This document shows, one piece after another, positions 51,775 to 58,795 of a DNA stretch of 64,000 nt. A program made the translations under genes and the position numbers. Position 1 is the stretch's first letter; each line of letters begins with the position of its first letter. The notes under the pieces were generated by a model that saw nothing but the letters and a program-made list of their open reading frames with translations, was not told the origin of the DNA and ran no database searches. The stretch is from Verrucomicrobia subdivision 3 bacterium UBA693 (GTDB lineage: Bacteria; Verrucomicrobiota; Verrucomicrobiia; Limisphaerales; UBA8199), in the NCBI GenBank assembly GCA_002298785.1, contig DBMR01000110.1:1-64000 (forward strand), read 5' to 3'.

Positions 51775-53133
51775 ATGCTGATGGACACGCATATGCATCA
51801 GACCACACCTATTTCCCGGCGGCGTTTTTTGCGGCGAACTTCAATGGCCTTGGCGGCGGCGGCAGCGCCGGCGGTAATTCCGGCGTCGGCGCTGGGTCGG
51901 AGCGGGCTAGTCCCCCCCAGTGAGCGTATCAACATGGGATTTATTGGCGTAGGCGGGCAGGGGGGCGGGCATTTGTTGGGGTATGCGTGGACGTATGTGC
52001 CGGGGGGCTACGTTGCTCGGAAGGATGTGCAGGTGTTGGCGGTGTGCGATGTGCGGCAGGAGCGTCGTGAATTTGCGCAAAAACGGGCCAACGAATTGTA
52101 TGCGGAGAAGCTCGGGCAGCCCGGCTTCAAGGGCGTGGAGGCGTACAACGATTTTCGCGAGGTGTTGGGGCGGCCGGACATCGACGCGGTTTTGATCGCG
52201 TTGCCCTATCATTGGGCCGCGCCGATGGCGATTCGGGCCATGCGCGCGGGGAAGGATGTTTACTGCGAGAAACCGGTGGCCATCACCGTTCGGGAAGGCA
52301 GCCAGGTGATCGAAACGGCGCGGCAATCCGGCCGGGTTTACCAGGCGGGCATGCAGCAGCGGTCCGAGTATGGCGGGAAATTCCGGTTGGCGTGCGAATT
52401 GGTGCGCAACGGGCGCATTGGCACGTTGAAAGAGGTGTTCGCCTACCGTCAGCCGGGGGCGTTTTATCCACAGCCATGGACCTCGACGGTCTCGAAGATG
52501 GTGCCGGCGGGATTCGACTGGGATTTGTGGCTGGGACCGCTGCCGTGGCGCCCGTACGGCGGAGAGTCGGGCCACGCGTTGTCCGGGTGTTTCATTGGGG
52601 ACGTGAACTGGGCCCCGCACCATTACGACATCATCCAATGGACGGTGAATCCTGATCCCCGGGCGGCGATCGAGGTGGAATATGAGAATCCCGGCCAGCA
52701 GCCGCAAAGCGCGGTGGCGCATTATCACTATGCGAATGGGGTCGTGGTCCATTCGACTGGTTATCCCGGGGAAAAGGTGGGCGATGAAGGCGGGGCCTGT
52801 TTCGTGGGGACAAAAGGCCGCATTGCGGTCGATCGAAACAGTATCGTTTCGTACCCGGCCGGGATACTGAACCAGCCGTTGGGGGCCGAGGATGCACGGG
52901 TATATCACGCCAGCAGTCATTCGGGCAATTTCCTGGAGTGCGTCCGCAGCCGGCGGCAGACGATCTGCCATCCGGAAACCGCGGTATACACGATGAACGC
53001 CATCTTCATCGGGGGCATTGCGCTGGCGTTACAGCGGTCGGTGAAATGGGATCCGGCGAAGCTGGAATTTCCAGGGGATGAAGCGGCGAATCGGCTGCTT
53101 TCCTACACACCGCGCCCGCCGTGGTTCCTGTGA
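51775..53133 (+). CDS. Tat-exported Gfo/Idh/MocA-family oxidoreductase
   Basis: This 452-residue exported oxidoreductase has a twin-arginine signal (SRRRFLRRTSMALAAAAAPAV). The start at 51775 has GGGAG about 9 bases upstream; 51781 and 51793 are alternatives. The Rossmann motif INMGFIGVGGQGGGHLLG carries an expanded Gly-rich loop, and the catalytic segment VYCEKPVAITVREG contains the classical EKP. AGMQQRSEYGGKFRLACELVRNG and NWAPHHYDIIQWT follow. It is followed after 29 bases by a HEAT-repeat protein on the same strand. It is a different subgroup from the pair at 31-34 kb. Confidence 0.93.
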   Translation: MLMDTHMHQTTPISRRRFLRRTSMALAAAAAPAVIPASALGRSGLVPPSERINMGFIGVGGQGGGHLLGYAWTYVPGGYVARKDVQVLAVCDVRQERREFAQKRANELYAEKLGQPGFKGVEAYNDFREVLGRPDIDAVLIALPYHWAAPMAIRAMRAGKDVYCEKPVAITVREGSQVIETARQSGRVYQAGMQQRSEYGGKFRLACELVRNGRIGTLKEVFAYRQPGAFYPQPWTSTVSKMVPAGFDWDLWLGPLPWRPYGGESGHALSGCFIGDVNWAPHHYDIIQWTVNPDPRAAIEVEYENPGQQPQSAVAHYHYANGVVVHSTGYPGEKVGDEGGACFVGTKGRIAVDRNSIVSYPAGILNQPLGAEDARVYHASSHSGNFLECVRSRRQTICHPETAVYTMNAIFIGGIALALQRSVKWDPAKLEFPGDEAANRLLSYTPRPPWFL

Positions 53134-53162
53134 TGACACCCAAAATTGACAAAGCCTGCGTC

Positions 53163-55547
53163 ATGAAACAAAAGCTGATCCAGATAGTATGCCTGGTGGG
53201 GTGGCTCGTCCTGGGGACAATTGCCGCCCGTGCGGATGAAGAGTCGGACTTGATCCAAATCCTGCAGGGTAATGCGGGGGTGGTGGAGAAATGCGCCGCG
53301 TGCCAGCGATTGCGGGTGGTGGGTACCTCGAAATCGGTGAGCGCGCTGGCACCTTTGCTATTGCAGGAAGGCACAGCACAAGCCGCCCGCTATGCGCTCG
53401 AACCGATGACCTCGACTGAAGCCGGTGTGGCGCATCGTGAGGCTTTTGGCAAGGCTGCCGGCAATCTTAAGGCCGGATTGGCGGATTCGCTGAGTTGGCG
53501 TAAAGACGACGTGGCGATTCCGCAACTTGTAACCGCGCTGGTCGACCCCGATCCGGTGACCGGTGCGGCGGCGGCCGTGGCGCTGGGGCGTATTGGAGGA
53601 AAGGCCGCGGCGGAAGCTCTCCTGGGTGCGCGCGGCAAAGTCGGCACGCACGTGCTGGCGGCAGTCTTCCGGGGTTTGCTGGCCTGCGGGGATCATTATT
53701 TGGCAGGCGGCGATCCAGTATCCGCAGTGAGCGTGTACTCCGGAATGCTAACTGGGGACACGCCGGATACGGTCCGCATCGCCGCCTGGCGGGGGTTGAC
53801 CCAGGCAGATCCGGCTGGGAATCCGAAGCGATTTCAAGAGGCCCTGACGGGCAAGGATGCGGCGCTGCACCTGGCGGCACTGAAACTCATTCGCGAACTC
53901 GGCGATCCGGTGACCTGGCGTGCCTGTGCGAAGAGTTGGGATGGATTGCCGGAAGAATCACAGGTCGCAGTGATAGATGCCGGAGCGAGCCTGGGCGAGG
54001 AGGCGCGACCCATTTTGCGACTAGCGGCGGCAAGCCCGCGATTGACGGTGCGTCAGGCTGCGTGGTTAGCCGAGGCCAAGGCTGGAGATCCGTCCTTGAT
54101 TCCCGCGCTGGCGAAAGCGGCTGCTGGTGGCGAAGCCGCGGAACGGCAAACCGCTCGTGAAACGCTCGCCACGCTGCATGGTCCGGGAGTAAAGGAAGCC
54201 TTGCTGGCTGAAGTGGACCGTGTTGAGGATGCGGAGAAAGTGGAACTGCTAGTGGCAATCGGAGACCGGGGAGAGGCGCAAGGGGAGTCGCTCTTATTGA
54301 AGTACGCCTCCAGCGGGCCGGAACCGGCCCGGTTGGCAGCACTGGAGTCTCTGGGCAAATTGGCTTTGTCGGGCAGTGTGCCCACGTTGCTGGACCTGGT
54401 TTTGAAGTCGGAATCACCGGGTGACGTCGAGCCGGTGTTGCAGGCCTTGGGAGCGATTTGCCGCAATGAAGCGCGCCGTGACCAGTCGGCGAGCATCGTC
54501 TTGGCGCGAATGACGGGGTTGACTGGAGCCCCGCGCGCACGGCTGTTGCCGGTGATGGCGGAATTGGGAACCCCGGCGGCCTTGCAAGCCACCGTGGCAG
54601 CCACCAAAGAGAGCGATCCGGCCATCGTGAAGGTGGCAGTGCGGGTGCTATCGCAATGGCCAAATGGCGAGGCGGCGGCGCGGTTGCTGGAGTTTGCGCA
54701 GGCGACCTCGGACCCGACCTTGCAAGTACTGGCGTTTCGTGGGGCTATCGACGGGCTTTCGCAGGAGTCGGACCCAGGGGTGCGACTTGAGAAGCTGCGG
54801 CAGGCGCTGGCCCTGGCAAAGCGGCCGGAAGAGAAGCGCCAGGCTTTGGGGCTGATCGCTCAAATTCCCACGAGTGAAGCGATGGCGCTGTTGCTTGGGG
54901 CGTTGGGAGATCCGGCGCTGGCAAACGAAGCGGCGCTGGGGGTGCTGGGGATCGCGGAAAAACTGGCAAAGACCAATCCCCAACTCGCTTCGGAAGCTGC
55001 GGAAAAGGTGCTGGCGCATTCCCATAATCCGGAGTTCATAAAGCGTGCCTGGGCGATGCGGGGCAAAAAGCCCGGACCGTTTATCCGGGGTTGGCAGGCC
55101 TGCGGGCCTTTCACCCAGGCGGGCGCGGCTACGGCGATGGCGTTGTTCGACGTCGTGTTTCCCCCGGAAAAACCGGGTGAATCTGTGACCTGGAAATCCC
55201 TGCAAAGCGGCGACATCGCCGATTTGCTGTCCCTGTATCCTGGCCAGCTTAATTGCGCCGCCTATTTGAAAACCACGATCAACGCACCCGAAGACGCGGA
55301 TGCCATGCTCTTGCTGGGCAGTGATGATGGGGTAAAAGCCTGGTTGAATGGCACGGTGGTGCATACCGCCAATGTGGATCGCGGACTGGTGGCGGATCAG
55401 GATGTCGCACCGGTGAAGCTCAAAAAAGGTGCCAACGAGCTGTTGCTAAAGATAACCCAAGGGGCCGGCGGGTGGGCAGCCTGTGCGCGGGTCGTAGGCA
55501 GCGATGGCAGCCCGATTACCGGCTTAAAGACGGGCGTCGAGCCCTGA
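53163..55547 (+). CDS. Secreted HEAT-repeat protein with C-terminal beta-sandwich
   Basis: This 794-residue protein has a Sec signal (IQIVCLVGWLVLGTIAARA). Roughly residues 30-640 are HEAT-like helical repeats, for example VAIPQLVTALVDPDPVTGAAAAVALGRIGG and LARLAALESLGKLALSGSVPTLLDLVL-type units. The last 140 residues form a beta domain containing AAYLKTTINAPEDADAMLLLGSDDGVKAWLNGTVVH and LKKGANELLLKITQ, similar to the PA14/carbohydrate-binding-like domains of Planctomycetes and Verrucomicrobiota. It is probably an extracytoplasmic protein-interaction scaffold with a sugar-binding end. Its stop abuts the convergent kinase-like gene. Confidence 0.82.
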   Translation: MKQKLIQIVCLVGWLVLGTIAARADEESDLIQILQGNAGVVEKCAACQRLRVVGTSKSVSALAPLLLQEGTAQAARYALEPMTSTEAGVAHREAFGKAAGNLKAGLADSLSWRKDDVAIPQLVTALVDPDPVTGAAAAVALGRIGGKAAAEALLGARGKVGTHVLAAVFRGLLACGDHYLAGGDPVSAVSVYSGMLTGDTPDTVRIAAWRGLTQADPAGNPKRFQEALTGKDAALHLAALKLIRELGDPVTWRACAKSWDGLPEESQVAVIDAGASLGEEARPILRLAAASPRLTVRQAAWLAEAKAGDPSLIPALAKAAAGGEAAERQTARETLATLHGPGVKEALLAEVDRVEDAEKVELLVAIGDRGEAQGESLLLKYASSGPEPARLAALESLGKLALSGSVPTLLDLVLKSESPGDVEPVLQALGAICRNEARRDQSASIVLARMTGLTGAPRARLLPVMAELGTPAALQATVAATKESDPAIVKVAVRVLSQWPNGEAAARLLEFAQATSDPTLQVLAFRGAIDGLSQESDPGVRLEKLRQALALAKRPEEKRQALGLIAQIPTSEAMALLLGALGDPALANEAALGVLGIAEKLAKTNPQLASEAAEKVLAHSHNPEFIKRAWAMRGKKPGPFIRGWQACGPFTQAGAATAMALFDVVFPPEKPGESVTWKSLQSGDIADLLSLYPGQLNCAAYLKTTINAPEDADAMLLLGSDDGVKAWLNGTVVHTANVDRGLVADQDVAPVKLKKGANELLLKITQGAGGWAACARVVGSDGSPITGLKTGVEP

Positions 55548-56276
55548 TCAGACCGTCACCGGACGCGCCAAGTTGGCGTGGATCACAGCTTCACCGATGA
55601 GTTTTGCGGTTTCTTCCGGAGCAAGGTGATCGGTGTTTATCATCAGATCATACAGCAGCGGGTCGTCGATATTTTTATCGAAGTAAGTCTTCAGGTATCG
55701 GGCCCGACCTCGATCCTCGCGGTGGATACGTTCCAGCGCCGCCTGATATTCCAGGTGCTCGGCATCCATGACGCGGTGCGTGCGCACCTCCAGTGAGCCC
55801 ACCAGGCGCACATGAAAAACGTGCTCCAACTTCGCCGTCACCACCGACGCCCCGCGGCCAATTAGAATCACGTTTCCCATTTCCGCCAGGTGCAGAATCG
55901 TTTCACTGGTCTTCCGCACCAGGACAACGGATGAAGGGTGCAAACCAAAAAGTTCGTCCATGATATCGGCGATATCCGAAGTCCGGTCCTCGGTCATGAA
56001 ACGTGACAGGCGTTGGGGCAGGTGATGATCCTGCAGCACGCGTTCCACCAGGTTTCGGTCAAACACCGTCCAGGGACAGCCTTCCCGCGGGGCATGAATA
56101 TCCATGTAGGCGGCCAAGGCTTCGGTGACCGCGGCGCCGCCACTACCACTTTGCCGGGAAAGGGTGATGGCACGGCGCTTCGCCGGATGTTGTTTAAACG
56201 CGGGGCCATCAGGCGCCGGTTTGAGGTTCAAGTTGATGAAGGATAGGCAGTGGTCGAATCCGGGTGATGTTTTCAT
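55548..56276 (-). CDS. Cytidylate-kinase-like family protein
   Basis: This 242-residue protein resembles the Cytidylate_kin2 family, P-loop kinases of uncertain substrate. The N-terminal motif reads ITLSRQSGSGGAAVTEALAAYM, where the usual GSGGREI loop is GSGGAAV. GNVILIGRGASVVTAKL, VFHVRLVGSLEVRTHRVMDAE, the LID-like IHREDRGRARYLKTYFDKNIDDPLLYDLMINT and the C-terminal EETAKLIGEAV are characteristic. AAGGA precedes the ATG by 8-9 bases. It is longer than CMP kinase, and a role in phosphorylating another small molecule is possible. Confidence 0.88.
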   Translation of the reverse strand: MKTSPGFDHCLSFINLNLKPAPDGPAFKQHPAKRRAITLSRQSGSGGAAVTEALAAYMDIHAPREGCPWTVFDRNLVERVLQDHHLPQRLSRFMTEDRTSDIADIMDELFGLHPSSVVLVRKTSETILHLAEMGNVILIGRGASVVTAKLEHVFHVRLVGSLEVRTHRVMDAEHLEYQAALERIHREDRGRARYLKTYFDKNIDDPLLYDLMINTDHLAPEETAKLIGEAVIHANLARPVTV

Positions 56277-56622
56277 GCGGCAATTCCTTTACAACGTTGC
56301 GAATTTGGGCGGTGGTTGTTGCTCATACACAGTCCGCTCGCTGACCGCATTAAACATACTCAAAATTAGTTAAAACCGCAAGTGATAATAGTAAACATTA
56401 GCTGTGCGTATGTCTAATGGGGTTAAGCATCAGAGCTGGCAAGCGGTGTGAAAGGAGGGTGGGTTGCGATTGGAGGCTGTCAACGCAAGTAATTGACCTG
56501 CAATGTGAAAGGTGAATAGTGGTCTCTGGAAGCTATTTCGCGAGCTTACTCTGAGCCGCCCATAGAGTGGGGATGTCCTGCTGGTACGCAGGACTGCGGT
56601 GGCTAATGCATGTGGGTAAGAC
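56277..56622. other. Spacer between kinase-like and LTA-synthase-like genes
   Basis: These 346 bases hold no gene I can support. The stretch 56340-56410 is AT-rich and may carry the kinase-like gene's promoter, but no clear -35/-10 pair stands out. No terminator is evident. Confidence 0.4.
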
Positions 56623-58638
56623 TCAAGGAGCCACTGCCGACTGGGGAGATGGGTCGAGGGCAAAACGGCGGTTCACGTATAAATCATCCGCCACCTGGTA
56701 AAGCGCGGTGACGTCCCTTTGCAGCTCGGCTTCCTCCGGGGTGGGGGAGCGACCGATCAGCTTCATCTCGCCGGTGTGCGGGGCGCCATCGTAGATTTCC
56801 ACGCCTTGCATCAAGCCGAGCACGACGAGGCGATCCCGGGCGAACATTCCGACATCACGGTTGTGATTCACCGGTGCGCGGCCTTCGCTGCCGGCCGGCT
56901 TCAACAGATCGCGGCCGAAGAACATGGACTCATAAGGGCGGCCTACGAGGCCCAGCAGTGTGGGGGAAACATCCAATGAACCGCCGAGCATGGTTTCACG
57001 GGCGGGGGCTTTGACGGCCGCCGGTCCGAGAATGACGAGGGGGATTTCGTAGGAGCGGATGGGAATGCTCTGTTTGCCGTAAACGCGATCACCATGGTCC
57101 GCGACCACCGCGAAGATGGTATTGGTCCAAAAAGCCTCTTTTTTGGCCAACTCGAAGAATTTGCCCAGCGCGTAGTCGGTGTATTTCACAACGTTGGCGC
57201 GGCCTTTTGGGGGTTCGGGGATGCGGCCGGGAGGGTAGGTGTAGGGCTTGTGATTGGAAACGGTGAGGAGGGTGGCGAGGAACGGCTTGCCGGCGGCGTG
57301 GAGCGCATGCATTTCCTCGATGCCACGCCCGAAGAGATCCTCGTCGCTCACGCCCCAAATAGTGGTAAATACTGGCTTTTTAAAGTCTTTTTGCTCGATG
57401 AACCGGTCGTAGCCGTTGCGCACGGCATAGGAGCGCATGCCGTCGAAGAGGCCGCGTCCGCCGTAGACGAAAAAGGTTTCGTAGCCGTCGCGCTTGAGCA
57501 CGCGGGCGACGGTCTCGACGTTGTCGGAGCGATCGCGTTTGACGATGGAATCACCGGGGAGCGGAGGGAAAGAGGACAGGACGCCTTCCATGCCGCGCAC
57601 GGTGCGGTTGCCGGAAGCATAGAGGTTTGCGAACAGGAGCCCTTCTTCCGTGGCGAGTTTATCCATGCACGGGGTGAGGGTATCGGGACGCCCGAGGCAG
57701 CCCCAGAATTCGGAGCCGAGGCTTTCCTCGAGGATGATCACGATGTTCAGCTTGGGGCGGGACGGGTCGCCGGGGATGGAGCGGCGGATGGACTGGCCGT
57801 CGGCGAACCGCACGCCGGGTTCTGAGAGGAGTTGTCGGGTACGCTGATAGGCTTCCTGCTTGTCCAGGGTGAGGTAGAACGCGCTGTAGTCGAGATGACG
57901 GGTCCAGAACGCCGCGATGAAGGAGAGGCTGCCGTTGTTGGCGATTTCGCGCAGCGTTCGGTCCTTGCTGATCTCGGGCGCTTTGAAGGAGACGGTAAAG
58001 CTCAAACACACCGCTAAAGCCGTCATACCAAGGGCAGCCAGGGCTTTGGTGGAGGTACGCAAAGGGGTGATTTCAGGATGATAAAGGACGCGGCGGGCGA
58101 GCCAGGCCCAGCCAATCACGATTGCCAGGCAGGCCGCCAGCACGATTGGCACGTTATAGGAATCCCAGATGTTGACGAACACTTCGTGCGGATAGAGCAG
58201 ATAATCCACCGCCACGGTGTTGAATCGGGATTTGAATTCCTCGAAGAAGAAGTACTCCACGAACAGCATGAAGACGAGGTAGAACGCAGCGAGGGAGGTG
58301 AGTACCCAGACGCCGGTTTTGACGGACGGACGGAACCAAAAGCGCTCGCTGAGGAACCACAGCGACCAGAGCCAGGGCAACGTATAGACCAGCGCGACGA
58401 GTGCGTCCCGGTGCAAGCCGGAGATGAACGCTCCCAGGATGTCCAGCGCAGCGGGAGATTGGGAATGAAAACGCGCGAATAAATACGTCCGCAGCATCGC
58501 CCATCCCAGGACCAGCGACACCAACCAAAACAAGGCAAAACGGTAACGTGCCGATTTGAAAAGAGTCGCGGGCACCGCGGTTGGCTGGGCGGTTTCGGCT
58601 GGGCTAGGCTCGGGAGCGGCAACAGGTTTTTCGGGCAT
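56623..58638 (-). CDS. LTA-synthase-like membrane sulfatase-fold protein
   Basis: This 671-residue protein has five N-terminal membrane helices (about residues 28-50, 73-95, 104-128, 148-172 and 190-210) and a large extracytoplasmic sulfatase-fold domain, the LtaS architecture. Metal and catalytic motifs: NIVIILEESLGSEF (metal Glu), the nucleophile Thr in SGNRTVRGMEGVL, and VVADHGDRVYGKQSIP (metal Asp-His). In Gram-negative bacteria relatives transfer phosphoglycerol or similar groups to glucans or envelope glycans. The acceptor here is unknown; lipoteichoic acid itself is not expected. A Pro/Ala-rich N-terminal tail precedes the first helix. Confidence 0.92.
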   Translation of the reverse strand: MPEKPVAAPEPSPAETAQPTAVPATLFKSARYRFALFWLVSLVLGWAMLRTYLFARFHSQSPAALDILGAFISGLHRDALVALVYTLPWLWSLWFLSERFWFRPSVKTGVWVLTSLAAFYLVFMLFVEYFFFEEFKSRFNTVAVDYLLYPHEVFVNIWDSYNVPIVLAACLAIVIGWAWLARRVLYHPEITPLRTSTKALAALGMTALAVCLSFTVSFKAPEISKDRTLREIANNGSLSFIAAFWTRHLDYSAFYLTLDKQEAYQRTRQLLSEPGVRFADGQSIRRSIPGDPSRPKLNIVIILEESLGSEFWGCLGRPDTLTPCMDKLATEEGLLFANLYASGNRTVRGMEGVLSSFPPLPGDSIVKRDRSDNVETVARVLKRDGYETFFVYGGRGLFDGMRSYAVRNGYDRFIEQKDFKKPVFTTIWGVSDEDLFGRGIEEMHALHAAGKPFLATLLTVSNHKPYTYPPGRIPEPPKGRANVVKYTDYALGKFFELAKKEAFWTNTIFAVVADHGDRVYGKQSIPIRSYEIPLVILGPAAVKAPARETMLGGSLDVSPTLLGLVGRPYESMFFGRDLLKPAGSEGRAPVNHNRDVGMFARDRLVVLGLMQGVEIYDGAPHTGEMKLIGRSPTPEEAELQRDVTALYQVADDLYVNRRFALDPSPQSAVAP

Positions 58639-58795
58639 ACGGCGCTGGAGCCATCATACACCAGGGGCAGAGAAGGCATAAGAATAAATTCGGCGAAGTC
58701 AAATTCGGCGATTGCCGGTGGTTGGTTCGCCAGTTACAACAGCAGTCACCGGGCGGCGGCAGAAATGACTTCTCCGCGTCAGGCCCTTCAAGCGC

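Noticed and set aside
51907..52971. 354-codon minus-strand frame rich in His, Arg and Pro
   Set aside because: Antisense to the Gfo/Idh/MocA gene with high GC at codon position 3; composition is unlike a real protein.
54648..55364. 238-codon minus-strand frame
   Set aside because: Antisense to the HEAT-repeat gene; no recognisable domain.
57094..57825. 243-codon plus-strand frame
   Set aside because: Antisense to the LTA-synthase-like gene; Gly/Val/Glu-rich shadow.
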